Positions 1 through 9,372 are shown, counted from the first letter of the stretch. The stretch is DNA of 64,000 nt from Hydrogenophaga sp. PBL-H3 (GCF_010104355.1 NZ_CP044972.1:1302001-1366000), one strand, 5' to 3'. The notes: generated from the letters alone by a model not told the origin. Numbers and translations are program-made.

Positions 1-8
1 TTTTTCCC

Positions 9-470
9 ATGACCAAGACCAAGTCAGCTGCCCCAGAAGATTCCGCTCTGTTCCTCGGCAACCAGCTGTGCTTTGCGCTGTATGCCGCGTCCTTGGCCAT
101 GAGCAAGACCTACCGGCCGCTGTTGGCGCCCCTGGGTCTCACCTTCCCTCAATACGTCGTCATGATGGCGCTTTGGGAGCACAAACAACTCACTGCCGGC
201 GCACTGGCACAAACAGTGGCACTGGACGCCGGCACATTGGTCCCACTGGTGCGCAAGCTGGTCGTCCAGGGTCTACTGCAGCGGGAACGCAGCACGGAAG
301 ACGATCGCTCGGTGATCATTTCCCTCACACCCGCAGGCAAAGCGCTCCAGAAACGTGCCCATGCCGTGTATGCCCAGGCCGCATGCGCAACGCAGTGCTC
401 GCTCCAGCAACGCCAAGCGTTGACCGCTCAGCTCCAGGTATTGCGTGCGGCGCTGACCCAATCCCCCTGA
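9..470 (+). CDS. MarR-family regulator of the OhrR type
   Basis: The 153-residue protein has the length and layout of a MarR winged-helix repressor. Its N-terminus, around residues 15-40 (FLGNQLCFALY...YRPLL), is the signature of the OhrR subgroup, where the Cys in LCFALY is the peroxide-reactive residue; here it is Cys21. The wing motif DDRSVI lies near residue 100. OhrR proteins normally repress an ohr peroxidase and are released by organic hydroperoxides. No ohr gene follows; the next gene, 74 bases downstream on the same strand, is a dienelactone hydrolase. The OhrR-type assignment rests on the motif; the target genes are not visible. Confidence 0.85.
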   Translation: MTKTKSAAPEDSALFLGNQLCFALYAASLAMSKTYRPLLAPLGLTFPQYVVMMALWEHKQLTAGALAQTVALDAGTLVPLVRKLVVQGLLQRERSTEDDRSVIISLTPAGKALQKRAHAVYAQAACATQCSLQQRQALTAQLQVLRAALTQSP

Positions 471-544
471 AGTGCATGGCACGCACCGCGTTCCATGCAC
501 CAAGATTTTCCAACCCGCAACCGCCAGCAACCCAAGGAGCTTTC

Positions 545-1438
545 ATGAAACTGATGGACTACGGCCTCAAGCCAATCGACTTCCAGAACCCCCCTCAAGC
601 CGCATCCGTCCACCCCTCGCGCCGTGGATTCGTCATGACCTCCCTCGCATCGGGTTTCGCCCTGGCATCCAATCCGGTGCTGGCCCAGGCCATCGTCACC
701 GACAGCAAGGGCTTGGTGGCTGGCGAGGTCAGCGTGCCTGTGGCCGACGGCAAGATGCCCGCCTACCGGGCCATGCCCGCAGGGCCTGGCAAGTTCCCGG
801 TGATCCTCGTGGTGCAGGAAATCTTTGGCGTGCACGAGCACATCAAAGACATGTGCCGGCGTTACGCCAAGCAGGGCTACTACGCCATTGCCCCGGAAAT
901 GTTTGCACGCCAGGGCGACGTGTCGAAGATGACCGACATTCAGTCGATCCTCTCGCAGGTGGTCTCCAAAGTGCCGGACGCCCAGGTGTGCGCCGACCTC
1001 GATGCCACCCTGGCCTTCGCACGCGCCAGCGGCAAGGCCGATGCCAAGCGCACGGGTCTGGTGGGTTACTGCTGGGGTGGCCGCACGGCGTGGGTCTACG
1101 CGCGGCACAACAGCAAGCTGAACGCTGCGGTGGCGTACTACGGTTTGCTCGAAGGTCTGAAGACGCCCGACCTGCGTCCTGAAGATCCGATCGACTTTGC
1201 CGACCAGATCAAGGTGCCGGTGCTGGGCCTGTATTCCGGCATCGATGCCTTCGTCAAGCAGGAGACCATCGCCAAGATGCGCGGCCTGATCAACAAGGGC
1301 GGAAGCGGCTCGGAGATCGTGGTGTTTCCCAACGTCGACCACGGCTTCAACGCCGACTACCGACCCAGCTACGACAAGTCGGCTGCCACGTACGCCCAGA
1401 AGCTGGCCAACGACTGGCTGAAAAAGCACAAGGTCTGA
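545..1438 (+). CDS. Dienelactone hydrolase family protein, Tat-exported
   Basis: The protein of 297 residues has an alpha/beta hydrolase fold of the dienelactone hydrolase family. The Cys-Asp-His triad is visible as Cys176 (GYCWGG), Asp234 (GIDAF) and His266 (DHGF). The N-terminus carries twin arginines at residues 26-27 (SRRGFV), then a hydrophobic stretch ending in VLAQA, so it is probably exported by Tat and acts in the periplasm. The ATG at 545 follows an AGGAG-like sequence (aaggagc). Cytoplasmic relatives hydrolyse dienelactone in chlorocatechol breakdown, but no catechol pathway genes are nearby and the substrate is unknown. Confidence 0.88.
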   Translation: MKLMDYGLKPIDFQNPPQAASVHPSRRGFVMTSLASGFALASNPVLAQAIVTDSKGLVAGEVSVPVADGKMPAYRAMPAGPGKFPVILVVQEIFGVHEHIKDMCRRYAKQGYYAIAPEMFARQGDVSKMTDIQSILSQVVSKVPDAQVCADLDATLAFARASGKADAKRTGLVGYCWGGRTAWVYARHNSKLNAAVAYYGLLEGLKTPDLRPEDPIDFADQIKVPVLGLYSGIDAFVKQETIAKMRGLINKGGSGSEIVVFPNVDHGFNADYRPSYDKSAATYAQKLANDWLKKHKV

Positions 1439-1732
1439 GGTCTCGGCCGATGCGGCTGCCACTGCAACCAGGCCGCGGACCGTGCAGTGGCAAAAAGACG
1501 AGGGTGCGGCCGGTTTCGGTGGCACTGCGGTCGCTTGAGGGCAGGCTCCCGCATCGAATACTGGTCCTCAGCGGGACGCATGGAGCTCTTGCTACGAACG
1601 TCCGAGATCAGTGGCGGATTCAAGCGGTCGCTCGGTATGGCTGCCCGCGGCCTCCAGCGGTCAGTTGACGACGACCTCTCGAAAGTCGTCCCTGCACACG
1701 GTGGGCGAGACATCGCATCTCGCCGTACCCCC
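1439..1732. other. Intergenic stretch with small hairpins only
   Basis: This 294-base gap lies between two convergent genes. It holds two short inverted repeats (a GACGAC/GTCGTC pair near 1668-1688 and a GGCGAGA/TCTCGCC pair near 1702-1723), neither followed by a clear T tract. The open frames crossing it have no recognisable protein features. I see no gene. Confidence 0.5.
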
Positions 1733-2731
1733 TCACTCCGCCGTGATCTTGCGCTCCCTGATGATCGCGCCAAACCGCTGCGAATCGTCCGCACCGCGCT
1801 TGCCGAACTCGGCCGGCGTGAGCGCCAGCGCTTCGCCACCCAGCGCCGTGATGCGGTCCTTCACAGCGGCCGTGGCCAGGATCTTGTTGATCTCGGTGTT
1901 GAGCTTGGTGATCACGCTCTGCGGCGTGGCGGCGGGGGCGTAGAAGCCGAACACGGAGTCGGCGTCAAAACCCTTCAGGCCGGCTTCATCGAGCGTGGGC
2001 ACGTCGGGGAACAGGGGCGAGCGTTTCATGCTGCCCACGGCCAGCAGCTTGGTGCGCCCGGCCTTGGCGTGTGCCAGGCCGATGCCCGGGTCGAAGTAGT
2101 AGTCGATCTGGTTGCCCATGAGGTCGGTGAGCGCGGGGGCGGCGCCGCGGTAGGGCACGTGCACGGCAAACAGGCCGGCCTGGCTCTTGAACATTTCGCC
2201 CGCCAGGTGCGGCGAGCTGCCGTTGCCGGCCGAGCCATACACCAGGCGGCCGGGGTTGGCCTTGATGAGTTTGATGAGGTCCTGCACGTTGTTGGCTTCC
2301 AGCGTGGGCTTGCCCATGAGGTACACCAGCACGCGAGCGGCCGAGGCCACGGGCACCAGGTCTTTCGCCGGGTCGAAGGGCATGCGCGGGTAGATGTGCG
2401 GGTTCACCGACACCATGCCGCCCGAGCCCATGAGCAGGGTGTAGCCGTCGGCGGGTGCCTTGGCCACCGCGTCACCGGCGATGTTGCCGTTGGCGCCCGC
2501 GCGGTTTTCCACCACCACGGGCTGGCCCAGCGCGGTGGCCAGGGGTGTGGACACCAGGCGCGCAATCTGGTCGGCAGCACCGCCGGGGGGGAAGCCCACC
2601 ACGATCTTGAGCGGTTTGTCGGGCCAGGCCTGCGCGAGGGCAGTGGGCACGGCGGCCAGGGTCATCAGGCCCAGGGCGGCGGCACCGGCCAGGTGCCAGC
2701 GGCGGGAAGGGTTGGCGGGGGTTCGGGTCAT
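1733..2731 (-). CDS. Bug-family tripartite tricarboxylate transporter receptor
   Basis: The 332-residue protein has a cleavable signal peptide (hydrophobic core about residues 12-33, ending ALAQA) followed by the Bug/TctC start WPDKPLKIVVGFPPGG. Bug proteins are periplasmic receptors for carboxylates and related small molecules, usually feeding TctAB-type transporters or acting as sensors; no TctAB is in the window. It lies 47 bases downstream of iorB on the same strand and is probably the last gene of the iorA-iorB-bug operon, which suggests that it binds the arylpyruvate-type substrate or a precursor. The ligand cannot be read from the sequence. Confidence 0.9.
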   Translation of the reverse strand: MTRTPANPSRRWHLAGAAALGLMTLAAVPTALAQAWPDKPLKIVVGFPPGGAADQIARLVSTPLATALGQPVVVENRAGANGNIAGDAVAKAPADGYTLLMGSGGMVSVNPHIYPRMPFDPAKDLVPVASAARVLVYLMGKPTLEANNVQDLIKLIKANPGRLVYGSAGNGSSPHLAGEMFKSQAGLFAVHVPYRGAAPALTDLMGNQIDYYFDPGIGLAHAKAGRTKLLAVGSMKRSPLFPDVPTLDEAGLKGFDADSVFGFYAPAATPQSVITKLNTEINKILATAAVKDRITALGGEALALTPAEFGKRGADDSQRFGAIIRERKITAE

Positions 2732-2778
2732 GTCTGTCTCCTTGTAGGTATGGGCAAATCAGCGGTGAAAGGACGTGG

Positions 2779-4389
2779 TCAGTGTGGCGCAACCGCCTTC
2801 ACTTTCAATCGGGGGTTGTGCTGCCACCGGATCGGCTGGGCCTTCACGGGGCGCGCGGGTGCGCCGTGTTGCTGCAGGGCGAGGTCGAGTGCCTTGCCGG
2901 CTTCGTCGCTCAGCGCGGCGGTGCGGGCCGCGGCCACGGCGCGGCAGCGTTGTGCGGCGCTGGCGGGGTCGTTCAGCGCGGGCAGGGCCAGGTGGTCGAT
3001 GATGTGCAGCAGGTTGTCCTTGCCGCGCTCGTTGGTGCTGCCATAGCCCTTGATGAGCCGGCCGCACAGCGCCACCTCGTGGCCCAGCTGCCAGTGGATG
3101 GAGGTGAGCTGCACCACGGCGGCGAGCCAGCGGTCGATCAGCGCCTGTTCGGCCTGGAAGCGGCTGCCCATGGGGCGCAGGCGTTTGGCCGCGGCCAGGC
3201 CGCGCAGCGCCAGCATGCCCAGCACCGAGTGGGTGCCGATCTTCAGCGGCAGCGCCCAGGGCGCTTTGCCGGCGGCCACGCGCTTGCGGTCCCAGGCCAG
3301 CACCCGCTGTGCCATGCCGGTGGGCAGCATGGCGGCGAACTCGGGGGCGCCGGGCTTGAAATGGTCATACACCCGCAGCAGGTCGTCGTTGCCGGCTTTC
3401 GCCTCAAGGCGCACGCGGGTCTGGCGGCTGGCGCGGCTCTTGAGGTCGGCCACGAGCACGATGTCGTCGAACGCCATCCACAGCGCGACCCAGCGCGCCA
3501 TTTCCACCGTGGTGCTCCAGCCGTGCTCGCCTTGTGGGTCGGTGCGTTTCTCGGCTTCGAGCACGCGGCGCAGCCGCGCCGCGTAGTGCACGCCGTAGGC
3601 TGTGTTCTGGTACTCGCACACCCGGGCATGGCCCAGCGCCATGAGCGGGTGCACTTCGGGTGGGAACTCACGCGCCAGGGCCGCATGCAGGCTTGGACCG
3701 GCGGAGATGGGCGCGGGTGCGAGCACCTGCTCCACATACGCAGCCTGCGCGCGCTGCGCCTGCACCGCGTCGAACGCGAGCGCAAATCCGCGCAGGCTGG
3801 CCTTGGCGCTGGCGCCGCCGGTGCCGATGACGGTTTCAAAGTCTTGCCGTGCAAACGGCAGCAGGCCGCTGCCCGCAATGGCGCCCAGCATCACCGCGCT
3901 CACCACGGTGCCGGCTTGCTTTGTGAGCGCGGCCATGTCGAGCACGTGGCGCGCGCGGCTGTGGGTGTTCACCAGGTCGATCAGCTCGGCCGCGTCGCGC
4001 CGGCCGTCGCCCATCACCATCTTCTCGCCGGTGGTCAGCGCCCGGGCCGACGAGGTGATGACCAGCGTGTGCGAGTCCGAGGCCAGGCCGTTGGTGATCT
4101 GGCGGCCGGTCTCCAGCAGCTCCGACGACACCAGCGCATCCAGCCGGCCGGGCAATGGGTTCAGGCCGAACACCGGCTTGCGCCCACCCAGCTGGGCCAT
4201 GGGCACCGGGAACACCTCCATGTAGTAGGTGGTGGCGCCCGTGCGCTGCGCCACGCCGGGGATGGAGGTGGCCTGCGCCGCAAAGCCCGCGTGGCGCGCG
4301 GCCTCCACCAGCCAGTCGGTCAGGATGCCGCCGCCTTCGCCGCCGAGGGCGCAGAGCAGCAGGGAGATGGGTTGTTGGTTTGTTGCCAT
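2779..4389 (-). CDS. iorB: Indolepyruvate ferredoxin oxidoreductase, beta subunit (long form)
   Basis: The protein of 536 residues begins with the pyruvate-ferredoxin oxidoreductase gamma-type domain (about residues 8-190, with GGEGGGILTDWL and GVAQRTGATTYY). A long C-terminal extension of about 340 residues follows, seen in proteobacterial forms but absent from the roughly 200-residue archaeal IorB. With IorA it oxidatively decarboxylates arylpyruvates to aryl-acyl-CoA. The ATG at 4389 is chosen because it starts right at the conserved domain and lies two bases after the iorA stop. The longer upstream frame overlaps iorA coding sequence. Confidence 0.87.
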   Translation of the reverse strand: MATNQQPISLLLCALGGEGGGILTDWLVEAARHAGFAAQATSIPGVAQRTGATTYYMEVFPVPMAQLGGRKPVFGLNPLPGRLDALVSSELLETGRQITNGLASDSHTLVITSSARALTTGEKMVMGDGRRDAAELIDLVNTHSRARHVLDMAALTKQAGTVVSAVMLGAIAGSGLLPFARQDFETVIGTGGASAKASLRGFALAFDAVQAQRAQAAYVEQVLAPAPISAGPSLHAALAREFPPEVHPLMALGHARVCEYQNTAYGVHYAARLRRVLEAEKRTDPQGEHGWSTTVEMARWVALWMAFDDIVLVADLKSRASRQTRVRLEAKAGNDDLLRVYDHFKPGAPEFAAMLPTGMAQRVLAWDRKRVAAGKAPWALPLKIGTHSVLGMLALRGLAAAKRLRPMGSRFQAEQALIDRWLAAVVQLTSIHWQLGHEVALCGRLIKGYGSTNERGKDNLLHIIDHLALPALNDPASAAQRCRAVAAARTAALSDEAGKALDLALQQHGAPARPVKAQPIRWQHNPRLKVKAVAPH

Positions 4390-4391
4390 GA

Positions 4392-6605
4392 TCAAGCCGG
4401 TTGCAGCATGCGGACGACGCTCGCGCGCAGGGAATGGATCAAACGCTCGTGCCACTTGGGGTTCTGCACCACCTCGGCGCGGTAGAACGATGGGCACAGC
4501 GTGGCCGCGTGCGCGTTGGCACCGCACAGGCCACAACCCACGCAGCCGTCGATGACGGTGGCCACCGGGTCGACCTTGAGTGGGTCGGGATTGTCTTTCA
4601 GCGTGAGCGTGGGGCAGCCCGAGAGGCGGATGCACGCGTGGTCGCCGTTGCACACGTCTTCGTCCACCCCGTATTTCACGCGCACCACACGCTTGCCCTT
4701 TTTGAGCAGGTTCGCAATCCAGGGCTTGATGCGGCGCTGGCGCTCCAGCTGGCACTCGCCTTCGGCCACGATCACTTTGAGGCCCTGGAACTCGGTACCG
4801 AAAGCCTCGGTGAGCGTGGCGCGCATGGTGTCCACCTCGTAGGTGTTCACGGTGCGCATCCACTTCACGCCCAGGCCTTTGAGCGTGCTCTCGATGGTCT
4901 GGTCGGTGTGGGCCAGGCTCTGGGCCTTGTCGTGCGCCGCGTCCTTGGCGGCCTCGCCGGGGGTGGAGATGATGTCCTGCGTGCCGGTGGCCGACGTGTA
5001 GCCGTTCTTGAAGATCAGCAGCACCGCGTCGTCGCCGTTGAAGAGCGCGCTCTGCACGCCGGTGAGCAGGCCGTTGTGCCAGAAGCCGCCGTCGCCCATG
5101 ACCGACAACACGCGCCGCTTCATCACCGGCGACACGCCCGCACGGCTTGCCAGGCTCATGCCGTAGCCGAGGATGGAGTGGCCGAAGGAAAACGGCTCGA
5201 AGGTGGCCAGCGCGTGGCAGCCGATGTCACCGGCAATGTGCACCGGCCCGGTGTCCTGCTGCGCGAGCTTGAGGGCCGAGAACACCGGGCGCTCCGGGCA
5301 GCCGATGCACATGCCGGGCGGGCGCGCGGGCAGCGGAGCAGAGAGCTGCTGCACCGATTCGGCGCGCCGTGTCTGATTGCCCTGCAGCCAGGCGCGGGCG
5401 GTATCAACAATGCCCTGTGTGGCCGGGTCCTGCAGGTACCGGCCCACAAACTTGGCCAGGCCGTTGGCCATCACCTCGGCCGTGTACTCGCCCGCGTTGG
5501 GCAGCATGTCCTTGCCGTGCAGCGGGGTCTGGATGTCCAGCCGGCGCAGCAGCGTGGCGAGCTCCTGTTCGATGTACTCGGGCTGGCCTTCTTCGAGCAG
5601 CAGCACTGCGCGTTTGCCCAGGCAGAAGTTGGTGAGCTGCTCGGGCACCAGCGGGCAGGTCACGTTGAGCACCAGCATGGGAATGGCGGTTTCGCCAAAC
5701 GCGTCGGCCAGGCCGAACTGCTGCAGCGCGCGGATGAGGGTGTTGTACAGACCGCCCTGCACGATGAGGCCGAGGTCCTGGTGCTCGCCGTCGAAGAACT
5801 CGTTGAGTTCGTTCTCCACGATGTAGCGCCGCGCGGCCGGGATGCGCTCGTCGCCCTTGAGCTTCTCGTGGCGGAAGGTCACCGGCGGGTGGGCCAGGCG
5901 GTTGTAGTCGAAGCTGGCGGGCTCGTCGATGAGGTTGTGCCGCGAGAGCGCGGGCTTGACGTTGTCCTTGGCCACAAAACTGCCGCGCACGTGGCAGGCG
6001 CGAATCCTCAGCTCCATGAGTGCGGGCATGTTCGACGCTTCGGACAAGCGGAACCCCTGCTCGACCATGTGCACCATGCGCCCCAGGTCGGGCCGGGGAT
6101 CGAGCAGCACCATGCTCGACTTGAGCGCGTAGGCGTGGGTGCGCTCCTGGATCACGCTGGCACCCTCGCCGTAGTCCTCGCCCACGACCACCAGCACGCC
6201 GCCGGTGACACCGGGCGAGGCGAGGTTGGACAGCGCATCGGCCGCCACGTTGGTGCCGACGATGGATTTCCAGGTGACAGCGCCACGCAGCGGGTAGTGG
6301 ATGGAAGCGCCCAGCATGGCCGCGGCGGAAGCTTCGTTCGAGCACGCTTCCACGTGCACGCCAAGCTCGTCCATGTAGGGCTTGGCCTGCACCATCACGT
6401 CGAGCAGGTGCGAGACCGGCGCGCCCTGGTAGCCACCCACGTAGGCCACGCCCGATTGCAGCAAGGCCTTGGTGATGGCGAGGATGCCCTCGCCGTGAAA
6501 GGTCTGGCCGTCGCCGAGCCGCAGGGACTCGATTTCCTGGGTGAATGAAACTTCCAAGGTGTTTGTCTCCGGTGCGCCGTGGCCTCCCGGGCCCGGCTTT
6601 GCCAT
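4392..6605 (-). CDS. iorA: Indolepyruvate ferredoxin oxidoreductase, alpha subunit
   Basis: This is the thiamine-diphosphate subunit, 737 residues from the chosen start. The N-terminal half carries the pyrimidine-binding domain (GVAYVGGYQGAPVSHLLD). The cofactor-binding motif GDGGFWHNGLLTGV is in the second half. The C-terminus is ferredoxin-like with CVGCGLC plus a later CP, and a first, sparser cluster motif (CNGDHACIRLSGCP) that shows only three cysteines. The reaction is oxidative decarboxylation of indolepyruvate-type 2-oxoacids to acyl-CoA with ferredoxin as acceptor. An alternative ATG lies at 6629. It is divergent from the LysR gene and two bases from iorB. Confidence 0.9.
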   Translation of the reverse strand: MAKPGPGGHGAPETNTLEVSFTQEIESLRLGDGQTFHGEGILAITKALLQSGVAYVGGYQGAPVSHLLDVMVQAKPYMDELGVHVEACSNEASAAAMLGASIHYPLRGAVTWKSIVGTNVAADALSNLASPGVTGGVLVVVGEDYGEGASVIQERTHAYALKSSMVLLDPRPDLGRMVHMVEQGFRLSEASNMPALMELRIRACHVRGSFVAKDNVKPALSRHNLIDEPASFDYNRLAHPPVTFRHEKLKGDERIPAARRYIVENELNEFFDGEHQDLGLIVQGGLYNTLIRALQQFGLADAFGETAIPMLVLNVTCPLVPEQLTNFCLGKRAVLLLEEGQPEYIEQELATLLRRLDIQTPLHGKDMLPNAGEYTAEVMANGLAKFVGRYLQDPATQGIVDTARAWLQGNQTRRAESVQQLSAPLPARPPGMCIGCPERPVFSALKLAQQDTGPVHIAGDIGCHALATFEPFSFGHSILGYGMSLASRAGVSPVMKRRVLSVMGDGGFWHNGLLTGVQSALFNGDDAVLLIFKNGYTSATGTQDIISTPGEAAKDAAHDKAQSLAHTDQTIESTLKGLGVKWMRTVNTYEVDTMRATLTEAFGTEFQGLKVIVAEGECQLERQRRIKPWIANLLKKGKRVVRVKYGVDEDVCNGDHACIRLSGCPTLTLKDNPDPLKVDPVATVIDGCVGCGLCGANAHAATLCPSFYRAEVVQNPKWHERLIHSLRASVVRMLQPA

Positions 6606-6658
6606 GGAGTATCGGGATCGCGGCGTCATCGATCAATACAATGAACGGACTAAGCGAC

Positions 6659-7576
6659 ATGAACGTCATGCATATCAAAGATCTGGACCTGAATCTGCTG
6701 CGCCTCTTCAACGAGGTGTACCGCGCCGGCAGCGTGAGCCGGGCCGCTGAACACCTGGGCCTGACCCAGCCGGCGGTGAGCCACGGCCTCACGCGCCTGC
6801 GCCTGCTGGTGAAGGATCCGCTGTTCGTGCGCGCACCCGGTGGTGTGAAGCCCACGCCCAAGGCGGTGGCGCTGGCCGAGGCGGTGCAGGGCGCGCTGGC
6901 CACGCTGGCCAGTGCGCTGAGCGAATCGAGCGGCTTCGACCCGGGCAGCTCGCGCCGCCTGTTCCGCCTGCACATGAGCGATATCGGCGAGAGCCGTTTT
7001 TTGCCCGAGCTCATGGCCCACCTGCAGCAGAGTTCGCCCGGTGTGCGCGTGGCCACGCGGCCAGTGCCCCACGCCGGGCTGACGGATGCCCTGGACAGCG
7101 GCGTGATCGACTTTGCGTTTGGCTTTCTGCCGCAGGTGAAGGACACCCAGCGCACCGAGCTGCTGCAAGACCGCTATGTGGTGCTCATGCGCAGCGGCCA
7201 CCCCATGCACGAGGCGCTGGAGCGCCTGCGCGGCGCGGCCTTGCTGAAAGCCCTGCACCAGCTCGACTTTGTGGCGGTGCGCACGCACAGCGACACCTTG
7301 CGCATCCTGGCGCAGGCCGGCCTGCAGGAGCGCCTGCGCCTGACCACCGAGCACTTCATGGTGCTGCCTTCCATCGTGCAGGCCACCGACCTGTGCGTGG
7401 TGATGCCGGGCAACATTGCGCAGGGGTTCGTGGAAACAGGTGGCTGCGTGATCGTGCAGCCGCCGTTTCTTGACCGGGACTTTCCCGTGTCGCTGCACTG
7501 GAGCCACCGCTTTGAGGGCGACCCGGACAACCGCTGGTTTCGCGAGCAGGTGCTCTCGCTGTTCGCGGCCCGTTGA
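6659..7576 (+). CDS. LysR-family transcriptional regulator, probably of iorAB
   Basis: The N-terminus has the LysR helix-turn-helix (DLNLLRLFNEVYRAGSVSRAAEHLGLTQPAVSHGLTRLR), followed by a substrate-binding effector domain; 305 residues is the usual length. It is divergent from iorA with about 55 bases between starts, the classical arrangement for a LysR protein controlling its neighbour. Three in-frame ATGs (6641, 6659, 6668) are possible and none has a strong ribosome site; 6659 is a compromise. The effector is probably an aromatic acid, by inference from context. Confidence 0.9.
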   Translation: MNVMHIKDLDLNLLRLFNEVYRAGSVSRAAEHLGLTQPAVSHGLTRLRLLVKDPLFVRAPGGVKPTPKAVALAEAVQGALATLASALSESSGFDPGSSRRLFRLHMSDIGESRFLPELMAHLQQSSPGVRVATRPVPHAGLTDALDSGVIDFAFGFLPQVKDTQRTELLQDRYVVLMRSGHPMHEALERLRGAALLKALHQLDFVAVRTHSDTLRILAQAGLQERLRLTTEHFMVLPSIVQATDLCVVMPGNIAQGFVETGGCVIVQPPFLDRDFPVSLHWSHRFEGDPDNRWFREQVLSLFAAR

Positions 7577-7577
7577 G

Positions 7578-9305
7578 TCAGGCGGCGCTGCTGAGCAGGC
7601 CGTCGGCGCTTGGTGGCTTGTAGCCCGCCGGCAGCGAGACGCCACCTGGCGAGGCCACGGCGCCGGTGTGTTCGCCCAGGCGGGAGTGCTGTACGGAGGT
7701 GCGGTAGCGCTCGCGCAGCGCCTCGGTGCGCTCGCTCAGGGCGGTGTAGTCGGCGATGCGCACGGTGTAGCGCTGCAGCACCTGGTGGGCCGACTCGATC
7801 AGCTTGGCGTTGAGCGTGCGCTCTCCGTCGTCCAGCAGCTTCACCACCGTGCCCTGCGGATCGCCCTTGATGCTCAACGTCATCGCCTGTTCGGTCATCT
7901 TCAGAATCTGGCCGTGCGCGCTGCGCACACGATCGGCAATGCCCTGGCTACCCGACGCGGCACAGGCCATCAGCTCGCTCATGGCCTTGCTGGTGCAGAA
8001 GCGCAGCGCCAGCGCGTCCACCACGCCATCGGCTTCGTCGAGCGCGATCGAGCGCATCTGCAGCCGGCACATGAGGGCGAGCAGGTTGCAGGCGGTCTCG
8101 AAGTCGAAGTCGGGGCTGAGGATGTCCTTGGTCATGCGGCGCACGTCGTCGAGTGCTCGCGAGGTGTTTTGCTGCTGCAATGCGAGCAGGCTCTCGGCAA
8201 TGGCCAGCAGGCGGTGGGGCCGGGCCGGCGCGTGGCTGCGATCGCGCAGGCGGGTGAGCTGGTCCACCGTGCGCGCCAGGCCGCGCAGGTCGTTGTTGTC
8301 CAGGCGCGCAAAGGCCAGCAGCAGCAGGGCCTGGGCATCGAACATCTTGGAGTCCAGCCCCAGGCGCGTGGCGCGGTCGAGCAGCTCCACGCCTTCGCTT
8401 TTTTCCCCGGTGTAGTAAGCCAGCATGCCGTGTTTGAGCAGGCGGCTGATGGAGGAGGGCGTGAGCTTGGTGGCCATCTGGTAGGTGGTCAGCGCGCTCT
8501 GGAAATTGCCCAGCTCGAACTGCGCGCGGCCCATCACGTCGTAGGCATCGGCGTAGGTGTTGTCGTCCTGTATCAGGCTCTCCAGCGTTGTCACGGCCTT
8601 GGCGGGCTGGCCACCTTCGAGCTGCGCGCGCGCCACGCCTAGGCGCGCCCAGGGCAGGGTCTTGGCGGCGATCACGGCTTCGTAGAGCTTCTGGGCGTCA
8701 CCAATCTCGCCGTTGCGCAGCAACAGCTCGGCGCCGATGCGCGCGGCATAGAGCCAGTAGGTGCCGCGGGTCTCGAACCGCTCCAGGCACAGCAGCGCGG
8801 CCTGAGCGAACTGCTCGGCGTCGATGGCGGTGAAGATGGCTTCCAGCGATTTCTTGCGCTCGCGTGCCATCCTGATGCGTTCGAACAGGCGCGCGCCGGT
8901 GTGGGGCTTGAGCAGGTAGGCGTCGAGCGCGGACTCGGCGGCTTCGGCCACCTTGGCGTAAGAGGCCTCGGCGGTGACCATGATGAACACCGTGTAGAAG
9001 GGCAGCAGCTGGTTGCGCCGCAGGTCGTCCAGCAGGTCCTGTCCCGACATCGAGTCGCGGTCGAAGTGCTGTTCGCAGATCACCACGTCGTAGCGGTTCA
9101 CCTCCAGCTTGCGCCGGGCGTCCACAAGCCGCGAGCACTGCGAGACCGTGCCCACGCCGAGCTCGCGCAGTTGCGACACCAGGATCGAGCGCGACTGCAC
9201 GTTGCCCTCGATCACGAGTGCGTGGGCGTCTTGCAGGTGGTTCGCGGCAATGGGCATGGGTGCTTCAGGGCGCGCGGTTTGCTCGCCCATCAATGGCTTT
9301 CCCAT
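7578..9305 (-). CDS. TPR protein with degenerate response-regulator receiver domain
   Basis: The protein has 575 residues. An N-terminal CheY-like domain (about residues 25-145) is followed by tetratricopeptide-type repeats to about residue 390 and a helical C-terminus. The receiver keeps the conserved Thr (MVTAE) and Lys (LLKPHT), but the phospho-accepting Asp is replaced: VVICEQHF stands where VVxxDxxM is expected, and the acidic pair reads EG. It is therefore probably not phosphorylated, or Glu mimics the phosphorylated state. No histidine kinase is adjacent. Alternative starts are at 9290 and 9257. Function unknown; a scaffold or output-module role is plausible. Confidence 0.85.
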   Translation of the reverse strand: MGKPLMGEQTARPEAPMPIAANHLQDAHALVIEGNVQSRSILVSQLRELGVGTVSQCSRLVDARRKLEVNRYDVVICEQHFDRDSMSGQDLLDDLRRNQLLPFYTVFIMVTAEASYAKVAEAAESALDAYLLKPHTGARLFERIRMARERKKSLEAIFTAIDAEQFAQAALLCLERFETRGTYWLYAARIGAELLLRNGEIGDAQKLYEAVIAAKTLPWARLGVARAQLEGGQPAKAVTTLESLIQDDNTYADAYDVMGRAQFELGNFQSALTTYQMATKLTPSSISRLLKHGMLAYYTGEKSEGVELLDRATRLGLDSKMFDAQALLLLAFARLDNNDLRGLARTVDQLTRLRDRSHAPARPHRLLAIAESLLALQQQNTSRALDDVRRMTKDILSPDFDFETACNLLALMCRLQMRSIALDEADGVVDALALRFCTSKAMSELMACAASGSQGIADRVRSAHGQILKMTEQAMTLSIKGDPQGTVVKLLDDGERTLNAKLIESAHQVLQRYTVRIADYTALSERTEALRERYRTSVQHSRLGEHTGAVASPGGVSLPAGYKPPSADGLLSSAA

Positions 9306-9372
9306 TCTGCGCAGGGAGGCGTGCGGTTGGTGCGCCGATCAGCGGGGTGTTTCCACCCCAGTTTGGTGCCCT

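Noticed and set aside
2779-4863. Longer iorB frame starting at 4863
   Set aside because: The extra 158 codons overlap iorA in another frame and show no similarity to the family.
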